Shown in pieces: positions 7,537-15,509 of a stretch of 64,000 nt of DNA. Where the stretch lies: positions 1,550,001 to 1,614,000 of the forward strand of contig OZ245729.1 in NCBI GenBank assembly GCA_965227215.1, written 5' to 3'. Origin of the DNA: Gracilimonas sp965227215. Its GTDB lineage: Bacteria > Bacteroidota > Rhodothermia > Balneolales > Balneolaceae. The stretch's first letter is position 1; each line of letters starts with the position of its first letter. The notes beneath the pieces were generated by a model, which saw only the letters and a program-made list of their open reading frames with translations, was not told where the DNA came from and searched no databases. A program made the position numbers and the translations under genes.

Positions 7537-10383
7537 TTAAGACAAGCTACGATGGATAAGTTCCGCCGGATGGTAAGATTTAATATTTATTCCGTCTTTA
7601 ATTTGATGGCGGCATGAAAATCCCGGTGCACATACCAGTGGGTCTTCTCTCCTTTGAAGCTCGGGGAAAAGAACAAGCTGCCCGATTTCCTGAGAAACCT
7701 CATAGTGTTCTTTTTCATATCCAAAGCTTCCGGCCATCCCGCAGCAACCGGTTTCGAGCACATCTACTATGTACCCTGCTGCCGATAATGCTTCAACGGT
7801 AGGATCATTACCAACAAGAGCTTTGGAGTGGCAGTGACCATGCAGGGTTACAGTTCTGTTTTGAGCTTTTGAAGATAATCGAGATTTATTCTGAGTAACA
7901 AACTCCTCAAAAAGAAACGTTTGTTTGGCTAGTTGCTCAGCTAAAGACAGTTGCTCATCTGAGCAGAGTTCCAGAAATTCATCCCGAACCGTTAAAATCT
8001 CCGATGGCTCAAGGCCAACTATTGGTACTCCGGCTTCCACAAACTCTTTAAACTCTTCCAGCACTTTTGCGCAAATATTCTTTGCCTCATCAAGAAATCC
8101 TTTGGATAGCTGTGGGCGACCCGTTTCCATCGCTTTTGGTATAACCACTTCATATCCCATGTGTTCAAGTACCTTTACAGCTGCTTTTCCAATATCGGGA
8201 TCATTATAGTTCGTGAATACATCTGCAAACAGCACCACTTTATCCTCACTCTTCACCGCTCCATTTCGGCGATGCCTTCTAAACCAACTGCGGAATGTTT
8301 GATCCGCGAATTGGGGGAGGTCACGCCTGGAATCAATCCCGAAAACCCCTTCCAGGACTTTCTTACCAATTGATGAACCGGCCACTTTATTGGCAATTTT
8401 CGAGGTGATGGATGCCAGCGGAAAAACCTTAGCTGCATCTGCAAAGAAACGCTCTTTCAAGGTTGATCCATTTTTTTGATGCCAACCATTCATAAACTCA
8501 GCCTTCATCTTGGCCATATCCACATTGGCAGGGCACTCACTTTTACAGGCTTTACAGCTCAGGCATAAATCCAGAGCTTCCTTCAATTCCTCAGATTCAT
8601 ATCCCGCAGGATTCTCCCCGGCAAACACCTGGCGAAATACATTTGCCCTTCCGCGTGTTGAATCTTTCTCGTCTTTCGTGGCCTGATAAGAAGGGCACAT
8701 CGTACCGCCGCTTTCAGCCAGCTTCCGACACACACCCGCTCCATTACAAAGCTCCATGGCACTACCAAAATCACCTTCTTTCCGCCATGCGAGCACTGTT
8801 TCCGGCTCGGGTTTTTTATAGGAAGGCGAAAACCGCAAGTCCTGATCAATGGGTTTTGGCTTCACAATTTTACCGGGATTGAATATATATTCGGGGTCCC
8901 AGATTTCTTTTACCTGTCGAAGTACAGGCAGCATTTCTTTGCCTAAAATCTTCTCTATATACGGAGCCCTCACTCTGCCGTCTCCATGCTCCCCCGATAA
9001 AGAACCATTGTACTTTTTCACCAAATCAGCTATTTCCTCAGCCATGGTTTTCATGGTATTCAGGCCCGATTCAGTGGTGATATCAATCTGGGGACGTAAA
9101 TGTAATTCCCCAACCGAGGCATGGGCATAGAATACACAGCCTGTATTGTGCTTGTTCAGAATAGCCCTAAACTCCTTCACATACTCCGGCAAGTCCTGGA
9201 CGCGAACTGCCGTATCTTCACAAAAAGATGGAGACCGTCCATCAGATCCCAGGCCCATCAACAAACCAAGGCCGGCTCTTCTCAGCTCCCACACCCTTTT
9301 CATTTTGTCTTCTTCAGGAATGATTGGATATGCATATCCCAATGACTTTTCTTTCAGCCTGGCCGACATATACTCAGCCCGCTTTTGAAGTTCTTTCGGA
9401 TCATCCCCTTCAAACTGAGTGATCAGGATGTAATTTGGTTCTCCATCTAAAAAGAACCTGTTCTTACGTTGCTCAATATTTCCTTTGGTGGCGTTCAAAA
9501 TGATATGATCAACCAGCTCAACCGCCGCAGGTTCAATGCCCACAATTTCCACCGCTGCAAGCATAGCCTCTTCCAGTGTTTTGAATTGCGGTACAACAAC
9601 AAGCTTATGCTTATCTAAGGTGCTGAGATCCAGCCTGGCAGAAACCGTCATAGCCAGTGTCCCTTCACTTCCACAAAGTAATTCACAAAGATTAAACTTT
9701 CGCCCATTCGGGTTAAAAGGCTGCATTTCACAAAGCTTATCCAAGGCATAACCGGTATTTCGGCGAATGATTTCCGGGTGAGGATAATTACTCTGAATCA
9801 ACTCACGGTTTCGCTCTAACAGCTTGAGCATGGAACGGTAAATATGCCCTTCTAAATTATCGAGTCGCTTTTTTTGGTCAAGCTCATCCAGTGTAAGCGG
9901 TTTAAAAACGGCGGTTGAACCATCACTTAGCACAGCCTCAATTTCGAGAGTGTGCTCCCGCGTTGTTTTGTATTTAATGGAATAGGATCCGGAAGAGTTG
10001 TTTCCAATCATCCCGCCAATCATACAGCGATTAGTCGTGGCCGTATCGGGACCAAAAAGTAATTGGTGTTTGGCCGCTTCCCGGTTCAGTGTATCCCGTA
10101 TTACGCCCGGCTGTACATGGGCGATGTTCTTCTCGCCGTCGAGCTTTAAGATTTGATTCATATACCGGGAAACATCCATGATGACGCCGCCGCCGGTCGT
10201 CTGCCCGGCCAGGCTGGTTCCCGCGCTTCGGGCGGTAATGGTAAATTTATGCTCGTTGGCTTTTTTTACCAGGCGTTGGATATCTTCGCCCGACTTCGGG
10301 AAAGAAACTCCTTCGGGAAACTCCTCATACATGGAAGCATCCTGGGCATACAGCTGGCGGGTAAGGGTGTCGCGTTGAATCAA
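7537..10383 (-). CDS. FAD-linked oxidase fused to 4Fe-4S and CCG domains (YdiJ/Dld-like 2-hydroxyacid dehydrogenase)
   Basis: This 948-residue protein joins all parts of a GlcD/GlpC-type dehydrogenase. FAD_binding_4 lies at about 25-210 (TARSAGTSLAGQTTGGG near 52-68; MIGGMIGNNSSGS near 123). FAD-oxidase_C runs to ~520, including GEHGDGRVRAPYIEK near 455. Cysteine clusters follow (CNGAGVCRK ... CPSY near 545-570; CLSCKACKSECP near 608-619), then a CCG-type C-terminal half (GHCHSKAL near 855, TGCCGMAGSFGYEK near 885). The architecture matches E. coli YdiJ, assigned as D-2-hydroxyglutarate dehydrogenase, but D-lactate dehydrogenases share it. Electrons probably go to the quinone pool. The start is TTG 10383, with CAGGAG a few bases upstream. 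LhgO, acting on the L-isomer, is 2.5 kb away on the same strand. Confidence 0.85.
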   Translation of the reverse strand: MIQRDTLTRQLYAQDASMYEEFPEGVSFPKSGEDIQRLVKKANEHKFTITARSAGTSLAGQTTGGGVIMDVSRYMNQILKLDGEKNIAHVQPGVIRDTLNREAAKHQLLFGPDTATTNRCMIGGMIGNNSSGSYSIKYKTTREHTLEIEAVLSDGSTAVFKPLTLDELDQKKRLDNLEGHIYRSMLKLLERNRELIQSNYPHPEIIRRNTGYALDKLCEMQPFNPNGRKFNLCELLCGSEGTLAMTVSARLDLSTLDKHKLVVVPQFKTLEEAMLAAVEIVGIEPAAVELVDHIILNATKGNIEQRKNRFFLDGEPNYILITQFEGDDPKELQKRAEYMSARLKEKSLGYAYPIIPEEDKMKRVWELRRAGLGLLMGLGSDGRSPSFCEDTAVRVQDLPEYVKEFRAILNKHNTGCVFYAHASVGELHLRPQIDITTESGLNTMKTMAEEIADLVKKYNGSLSGEHGDGRVRAPYIEKILGKEMLPVLRQVKEIWDPEYIFNPGKIVKPKPIDQDLRFSPSYKKPEPETVLAWRKEGDFGSAMELCNGAGVCRKLAESGGTMCPSYQATKDEKDSTRGRANVFRQVFAGENPAGYESEELKEALDLCLSCKACKSECPANVDMAKMKAEFMNGWHQKNGSTLKERFFADAAKVFPLASITSKIANKVAGSSIGKKVLEGVFGIDSRRDLPQFADQTFRSWFRRHRRNGAVKSEDKVVLFADVFTNYNDPDIGKAAVKVLEHMGYEVVIPKAMETGRPQLSKGFLDEAKNICAKVLEEFKEFVEAGVPIVGLEPSEILTVRDEFLELCSDEQLSLAEQLAKQTFLFEEFVTQNKSRLSSKAQNRTVTLHGHCHSKALVGNDPTVEALSAAGYIVDVLETGCCGMAGSFGYEKEHYEVSQEIGQLVLFPELQRREDPLVCAPGFSCRHQIKDGINIKSYHPAELIHRSLS

Positions 10384-10462
10384 AAAAAACTCCTGCTTTG
10401 TTAGGGCAGAAGTTTGAGGTTAATTTCAATGAATTTCAATATGAAACTGATTTTAATTCGCC

Positions 10463-11848
10463 TTAATTTTGATTTATCCAATTGGAGATGGTTGTTAGAA
10501 AGCCATCTGTAAATTTTTTATCCAACATTGGGTACTCTGACACCTGACCTGTGTTTGCTTTTTGAAAAAGGTGATTGGCGTTGGCAAGTACCTTCACCTC
10601 GTATTTAACTCCCGCCTCATCCAATGCATTGGTAATGGGAGTTCTGTTCATCGACTCCGTTACCTGCGTGTCTTTTTCACCAAAAAGCACCAGAACCGGG
10701 ATTTCTAAGTCAGACAGATCTTCCGCAGGATCGTAAAACAAGAGTGACTGGGTTTGCGGAGTGCTGTAATAAGCAACCAGCTGCTGCACCTGTTTCTGGG
10801 CAAAAGCATCTATATCCGGGATTCCTGCTTTTTGTTGGTCGGGCAGATTCTCCAGCATCGATTTGTAGTGCTTCACATATTCCTCTTTAACTGTATCAAG
10901 TTCTTCACCATCCCTAATGGCTGACATCATTTCTTCCCGGAGAGCTATTTCTTTTTCAACATCCCGCTCGTCATGTATTCCCACTCCAAAACCCTGCTTA
11001 GCCTGAAAGCGAAGAATGTCTTTTAATGGAACTCCGGTTGAGGCCATCAAAATAAGCTGGTCTACCTCGTCATTTTCAGATGCTACTTTCCCAGCCACTA
11101 CTCCGCCCTGACTGTACCCCAATAAAATGATATCACCAAAACTTTTGTCTTCCATTGCTGTCAGGTAATCAAGAATTGATACCACGTCGCCAGCCAGCAT
11201 ATCCAACGTTGTATTCATAAATGTGCCTGTTGATTTACCGACTTGTCTATCGTCGTAACGGAAACTCGCAATGCCCTTCGTCTTCAGATGTTCCGCAATT
11301 TCTGCAAATATCTTGAACTCAAAGATGTTAGAATCCCTGTTCTGAGCACTGCTTCCTGAAATCAAAATAACCAACGGGGCATTGTCCATACCATCCGGGT
11401 AAACTAACGTGCCGCCGATTTCAACTTCATCACCCTGAATGATTAAATCCTCTCCCAGTCCGGGTTCCACCTTAGGTTCACCAGAGGATTGCTGTTTCTC
11501 AATCTCAAAAGGAAAGGATGCAGGGCCCTGGGAATACGTTCCGGTAATCAAACTATCTGAATCAAAAGCTCCTTTAAACTCACCATTACCCTGCCCTGCG
11601 AAAAAGGTAAAGAAGGCCGAGTCTGCCTTCTGTTCAACCCGTGTTAATGGCAGCCCCATGGCCCCTTGTAGAGGAATATCTAAGGTCCCCGAAATCTCTC
11701 CGGATGTATTTTCAATATGGAATACTACGCCCAGTTGCTGCCCTTGAATCAGGATCGCTCCTTTCCATTCACCGGTAATAGTCTGCTGAGCCTGAATCCC
11801 ATAGCTTACAGCGACCAGGAATGCTATTAGCGCGATTAGTTTTCTCAT
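10463..11848 (-). CDS. Secreted alpha/beta hydrolase (serine esterase/peptidase-like)
   Basis: ATG 11848 gives MRKLIALIAFLVAVSYGIQA, a signal peptide, so the 461-residue product is periplasmic. The open frame extends upstream, but that extension lies inside the SdpI gene in another frame and is rejected. Residues ~25-140 form a beta-rich N-terminal domain (GEWKGAILIQGQQLGVVFHI). The alpha/beta-hydrolase fold follows, with nucleophile elbow GYSQGG, acid VLVLFGEKDTQ and histidine ANANHLF near the C-terminus. Substrate is unknown; relatives are annotated as S9-like peptidases or dienelactone-hydrolase-like esterases. The ATG overlaps the SdpI stop (ATGA), so it is the third gene of the ArsR-SdpI operon. 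Confidence 0.85.
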   Translation of the reverse strand: MRKLIALIAFLVAVSYGIQAQQTITGEWKGAILIQGQQLGVVFHIENTSGEISGTLDIPLQGAMGLPLTRVEQKADSAFFTFFAGQGNGEFKGAFDSDSLITGTYSQGPASFPFEIEKQQSSGEPKVEPGLGEDLIIQGDEVEIGGTLVYPDGMDNAPLVILISGSSAQNRDSNIFEFKIFAEIAEHLKTKGIASFRYDDRQVGKSTGTFMNTTLDMLAGDVVSILDYLTAMEDKSFGDIILLGYSQGGVVAGKVASENDEVDQLILMASTGVPLKDILRFQAKQGFGVGIHDERDVEKEIALREEMMSAIRDGEELDTVKEEYVKHYKSMLENLPDQQKAGIPDIDAFAQKQVQQLVAYYSTPQTQSLLFYDPAEDLSDLEIPVLVLFGEKDTQVTESMNRTPITNALDEAGVKYEVKVLANANHLFQKANTGQVSEYPMLDKKFTDGFLTTISNWINQN

Positions 11849-12513
11849 TCGTTTTCTCCGGTTGATTCTAATTTTTTGAACTCGAAATAGGAATACAGCA
11901 AAGGTACCACCACCATAACCCCAAATGTGGCACCAAACACCACTGCGTTTACAGTTTCTGAAAAAAGCAGATCTGAAAAGATGATCACTACTCCCCCTAC
12001 CATCCATATTTTACTGCCCAGCCGATGAGTCTTTTTCCAGACGGTCGGGTTTTCAAGTGTCCAGGGAGTCCGGATGCCGATGAAGTAATTGGGTTTTACG
12101 GTGTTGAAATAATTTCCCAAACCCACAAACAGAATACCCACAGCAATGAATACATAGGAGTTAATGCTAACATCCGATCCGGTTACCACCAACATCATCA
12201 TTGCATACAACCCAACCATGAAAAGGGAGGTGATCAGACGAATGGCCGCAACGGGCTTTTGTGCTTTTTCAATTCTTTTCTTTGGGTCAATCCGTGGAAG
12301 GAACAGCAATGCCACGTAGATTAAGAGTCCGATAGCGGGCAACATATAAAGTATCATCCATTTCGGGCCATAGTCGTCTGCTTCGCCCTGCAGGTTAAAA
12401 TGGATGGGAACGGTGTCAGGCACCTGATCTGATACTATTAACGACACAGCGAATGGGGCCAATAGCAGTAAAAGGATGGGCCATTCTTTTTTAAATATGT
12501 TGATGCTATTCAT
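11845..12513 (-). CDS. sdpI: SdpI/YhfL-family membrane protein (DUF1648 plus SdpI domains)
   Basis: This polytopic inner-membrane protein of ~222 residues resembles Bacillus SdpI, the immunity protein and signal transducer for the SdpC toxin. The N-terminal DUF1648 region has the typical DTVPIHFNLQGEADDYGPK near 35-53, and the SdpI domain carries GNYFNTVKPNYFIGIRTPWT near 130-150. About six hydrophobic segments are visible. ATG 12513 is chosen because it starts 8 bp after the ArsR stop (12522); an upstream in-frame start at 12552 would overlap ArsR by 31 bp. No SdpABC toxin gene is nearby, so the protein may serve a general envelope role. Confidence 0.86.
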   Translation of the reverse strand: MNSINIFKKEWPILLLLLAPFAVSLIVSDQVPDTVPIHFNLQGEADDYGPKWMILYMLPAIGLLIYVALLFLPRIDPKKRIEKAQKPVAAIRLITSLFMVGLYAMMMLVVTGSDVSINSYVFIAVGILFVGLGNYFNTVKPNYFIGIRTPWTLENPTVWKKTHRLGSKIWMVGGVVIIFSDLLFSETVNAVVFGATFGVMVVVPLLYSYFEFKKLESTGENE

Positions 12514-12521
12514 GTCTTTTA

Positions 12522-12782
12522 TTATTTGTTGTTCATGAGTTTGAACAGCCACTGAGTGGCGTCTTCAAGTCCCGTCGTATTAAGTGAGTAGTAAATAAAT
12601 TGTCCCCTTCGCTCGCTATCCACCAGTCCGGCTTGTTTCAACAATTCCAGATGATGCGAAATACTGGGCCTTGAAATATCAAACGCCTCGGCAATCTCCC
12701 CCGCTGACAAATCTTTCTCTTTCAGCATATCCAGAATTTGCCGGCGGGTGGAATCATTAAGTGCTTTAAATAAATTATTCAT
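12522..12782 (-). CDS. sdpR: ArsR-family transcriptional repressor (SdpR-like autorepressor)
   Basis: The 86-residue winged-helix protein starts MNNLFKALNDSTRRQILDML and has the recognition helix region SRPSISHHLELLKQAGLVDSE and wing GQFIYYSLN. The CxC metal-binding box of ArsR/SmtB metal sensors is missing, as expected for SdpR-type regulators. It heads an operon with the SdpI-like protein and a secreted hydrolase. A 24-bp palindrome 4 bp upstream of its start (12787-12810) is an obvious operator, so autorepression relieved by the membrane partner, as in Bacillus sdpRI, is a fair inference. Confidence 0.88.
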   Translation of the reverse strand: MNNLFKALNDSTRRQILDMLKEKDLSAGEIAEAFDISRPSISHHLELLKQAGLVDSERRGQFIYYSLNTTGLEDATQWLFKLMNNK

Positions 12783-12786
12783 TTAG

Positions 12787-12810
12787 ATATTTAGATAACT
12801 ATCGAAATAT
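12787..12810. promoter_or_regulatory. 24-bp palindromic operator for the ArsR-SdpI operon
   Basis: The sequence fits ATATTTnGATAnnTATCnAAATAT: 20 of 24 positions are self-complementary, with mismatches only at the three n pairs... more exactly at the two single n positions and the central dinucleotide. It ends 4 bp from the ArsR start codon, so a bound dimer would block the ribosome-binding region and promoter. Size and dyad layout fit ArsR/SmtB operators. Confidence 0.72.
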
Positions 12811-12847
12811 TAGATAAAATTCTTCAGATTTCAAACTCATCCTGTTT

Positions 12848-14062
12848 TCAGGCTGTTTGTTGGAAAGTGAAGTTCGCCTCCACCCTTTTTACGATCTCAT
12901 CACCGATAGCCAATCCTGCGGTAGCTGCGGGACTTGGAGCATTGAGCACATGTATTTGCCTGTCAACAACTTCAAAGTAGAAGTCATCCAGGATTTCGCC
13001 GTTGGGTTTTAGTGCCATGGCTCGGATGCCTGCAGGCGAAACATTGAGGTGTTCTTCACGCACATCCGGGATTAATTTTTGCAATCCTTTTACAAAAGCT
13101 TTTTTGGAGAAAGAACGTTTGTATTCATCCAGTCCCATTCGCCAGTGTTCTTTGGCCATTTTCCAGAAACCCGGAAAGTTGAAGGTTTCGGTTGTCTCTT
13201 TGAGGTTGAACGAAAGTTTTTTATATCCCTCACGCTTGAAGGCAAACACCGCATTGGGTCCACACTCAATTCCTCCAAGAGCCATACGGGTAAAATGTAC
13301 TCCCAAAAATGGAAACTCAGGATTAGGCAAAGGATATATCAAATCATTTACCAGATATTCAGCTTCAGGTTTGAGCTCGTAATACTCTCCTTTAAAAGGA
13401 ACAATCTTAACCGGGGAGTGAACACCCGCAAAACGAGCTACGTGGTCAGAATAGAGGCCGGCACAGTTGATTAAGAACCGGGTGCTGATTTTATCACCAC
13501 CGGCTTCAACTATCACCTCATCTCCCTTATTGGAAATATTCGAAACGGCACTATTGAACCTGACTTGGCCATTTCTCCCTTCCAAAAGTTCCATCAGCGT
13601 ACGACACATACCTGCATAGTCTACAATACCGGAGCACGGCACATGAATAGCTGCTACTCCCTGAACATAGGGTTCCAGTTCCTTCAGCCGATCAGCGTCA
13701 ATAAGCTCGATGCCTTCAATTTCGTTCTGTAGTCCGCGCTCGTAAATTTCCTTGAGCTTGGGGACTTCACTTTCATCAGCGGCCACAATCACCTTACCGC
13801 AAATATCGATGGCAACTCCGTGTTTTTTACAGAAGTCAACCAGCTGATGGCGGCCATCCACACAGTTTTTAGCTTTGTAGCTTCCCGGCTTGTAGTAAAT
13901 ACCGGAGTGTATAACACCCGAGTTTTTTCCGGTTTGGTGAGCAGCAACTTTCTCCTCTTTCTCTAAGATAAGTATGCGTGCTTCAGGATATTTCAATGAT
14001 AATTTATATGCCGTGGAGAGCCCTACAATTCCGGCTCCAACAATAGTGAAATCGTACATCAT
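12848..14062 (-). CDS. lhgO: L-2-hydroxyglutarate oxidase
   Basis: The FAD enzyme oxidises L-2-hydroxyglutarate to 2-oxoglutarate and passes electrons to quinones or oxygen. The start MMYDFTIVGAGIVGLSTAYK contains the FAD Rossmann loop. HQTGKNSGVIHSGIYYKPGS near 40 is the LhgO signature covering the active-site region, and GIRAMALKPNGEILDDFYF and NAPSPAATAGLAIGDEI near the C-terminus are family-typical. ATG 14062 (or the adjacent 14059) is chosen; a longer frame from 14104 would begin inside the susD terminator hairpin. A TATCTTTG box lies 5 nt upstream (14068-14075). A D-2-hydroxyglutarate dehydrogenase candidate lies nearby at 7537-10383. Confidence 0.92.
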   Translation of the reverse strand: MMYDFTIVGAGIVGLSTAYKLSLKYPEARILILEKEEKVAAHQTGKNSGVIHSGIYYKPGSYKAKNCVDGRHQLVDFCKKHGVAIDICGKVIVAADESEVPKLKEIYERGLQNEIEGIELIDADRLKELEPYVQGVAAIHVPCSGIVDYAGMCRTLMELLEGRNGQVRFNSAVSNISNKGDEVIVEAGGDKISTRFLINCAGLYSDHVARFAGVHSPVKIVPFKGEYYELKPEAEYLVNDLIYPLPNPEFPFLGVHFTRMALGGIECGPNAVFAFKREGYKKLSFNLKETTETFNFPGFWKMAKEHWRMGLDEYKRSFSKKAFVKGLQKLIPDVREEHLNVSPAGIRAMALKPNGEILDDFYFEVVDRQIHVLNAPSPAATAGLAIGDEIVKRVEANFTFQQTA

Positions 14063-14067
14063 AGAGC

Positions 14068-14075
14068 CAAAGATA
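14068..14075 (-). promoter_or_regulatory. -7 box (TATCTTTG) of lhgO
   Basis: The minus-strand TATCTTTG ends 5 nt before ATG 14062 and lies just beyond the susD terminator, as expected for an independent promoter. No -33 box at the ideal spacing was found. A transcript from here would have little or no leader. Confidence 0.5.
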
Positions 14076-14090
14076 AAGTTTATACATAAA

Positions 14091-14121
14091 AAAAGAGCCC
14101 TCAAATTTTTGAGGGCTCTTT
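14091..14121 (-). terminator. Rho-independent terminator of the susC-susD operon
   Basis: A long hairpin (aaagagccctcaaa pairing with tttgagggctcttt) is followed on the minus strand by a run of seven Ts. It sits 27 bp after the susD stop. Confidence 0.85.
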
Positions 14122-14147
14122 AAGACTTAAATCAACCACGTATGAAC

Positions 14148-15500
14148 TTATAGTTCAGATTGTGGTCGTGCTATGAATTCGTAAATCTTACCGCCATCCA
14201 GTGGAAGGTCGTCCAGACGATCATATCTTCTGGCGTCTATCCAGCGGTGACCGCCTTCGAACCATAGTGAGTATCGTCGCTCAAACAAAATTTGATCGAT
14301 GATATCAGACTGGCTGGCACTTACGAAGTCGCCCAAACCCCAGGTATTTCGAACTACATTGATCGCGTCAACAGCATCAACTAAGTCGGTTCCCTGGTTA
14401 CGTTGTGCGAGTGCTTCTGCGTAAATCAGAATTAACTCTTCGTTTCTGAAGAAAGGGAATGAATCTCCGGTTCCAGAAAAACGATTATCCTGATAAGGTG
14501 ACCCCAAACCCTGAAGAGTTAAGGTATCATTCCTGACAAAGATTTTATTGTCAATACGCATGTCACCTGCTTCTGCATCATCAACCAGTGAAGGATGTGC
14601 CATTGGCAACTGAACGGACGTTGTGTTTGGCACGTAATAGAATGGATTGAAAATATCCGGTGGATCACCATAAACATGGTACCCTCCTTTATTCAATACA
14701 TCCGCACCTGTCGCTAACTCAAAGAAAGGAGCTGCATCTTCAACAGCCGTCACTGCTGCATCCCAATCTTCAGCATAAATTGCTGCTCTGGCTGCAATAG
14801 CTCGGTTCAGGTTCACAAAATCAGCCGGTGTGCTGAATTCATCAAAACCGTCCGTAAGCACAAAAGAAAAGCTTGAGCCTGCTGCATTCAGATCAGATTC
14901 AGCTTCATCCAGGAGGTTTCGGATTTCCTGCAGAGCTGCGTCGTAATCCAGAAAAGGACCTAAGTCACCCACATTGTCTACATCAATGCGTATACCATTG
15001 GTATACTGAACATTGAGTGGAATCAGATAACTGTAAGCCTGCAGCGTTTTAGCTACACCTAAATACCCGTTGCGCTCCTGATCGGTAATCGCATTGGAAT
15101 TATTGGCAGACTGAATCAGAACATTACCCTGTCTTACAGCCCGGTACGGTATTGTGTACGTACCACCGGAACCAAAGAAGGTCGGATCTTCTTCTGCATT
15201 AGCATCAGCACCTACGCCTACCCACTGGTTTACAAACCGGGGGTCTGAGGCAAAGAGCGGATAGATTTCACGCCCAAAAGTGCTCATGATATTATTCGCC
15301 CCGGTAGTTGCACGGTGGCGTTCTGTTAACCCGGTTACAAGGTTTTGAAGCTGTGCTTTGGAAGCATCAGACAAAACCCCTTCGATTGACGGATTATTAG
15401 GATCGCTTATTTCATTCGGGTCCAGGAAGTCACAGGCCGAAATCCCTGCTGAAAGCAGTACGATTAACAATAGTTTGTTTAAATATTTCATTGTGTTCAT
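14148..15500 (-). CDS. susD: RagB/SusD-family outer-membrane lipoprotein
   Basis: The SusD-type lipoprotein caps its SusC transporter at the cell surface and helps bind the substrate. The signal peptide ends in a lipobox before Cys (LLSAGISACDFLDPNE, Cys23). The helical TPR-like SusD body follows, with family features such as YLGVAKTLQAYSYLIPL near 145-160 and a C-terminal ERRYSLWFEGGHRWIDARRY (near 410-430). At 450 residues it is slightly short for the family. It is the distal gene, 9 bp after susC, and is followed by a strong terminator. No glycosidase or sulfatase is adjacent, so the imported substrate cannot be inferred; peptides are as possible as glycans. Confidence 0.92.
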   Translation of the reverse strand: MNTMKYLNKLLLIVLLSAGISACDFLDPNEISDPNNPSIEGVLSDASKAQLQNLVTGLTERHRATTGANNIMSTFGREIYPLFASDPRFVNQWVGVGADANAEEDPTFFGSGGTYTIPYRAVRQGNVLIQSANNSNAITDQERNGYLGVAKTLQAYSYLIPLNVQYTNGIRIDVDNVGDLGPFLDYDAALQEIRNLLDEAESDLNAAGSSFSFVLTDGFDEFSTPADFVNLNRAIAARAAIYAEDWDAAVTAVEDAAPFFELATGADVLNKGGYHVYGDPPDIFNPFYYVPNTTSVQLPMAHPSLVDDAEAGDMRIDNKIFVRNDTLTLQGLGSPYQDNRFSGTGDSFPFFRNEELILIYAEALAQRNQGTDLVDAVDAINVVRNTWGLGDFVSASQSDIIDQILFERRYSLWFEGGHRWIDARRYDRLDDLPLDGGKIYEFIARPQSEL

Positions 15501-15509
15501 TCCTATAAA

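Noticed and set aside
10463..12007. 514-residue version of the alpha/beta hydrolase
   Set aside because: The first 53 residues come from reading the SdpI gene in another frame; the signal peptide begins at 11848.
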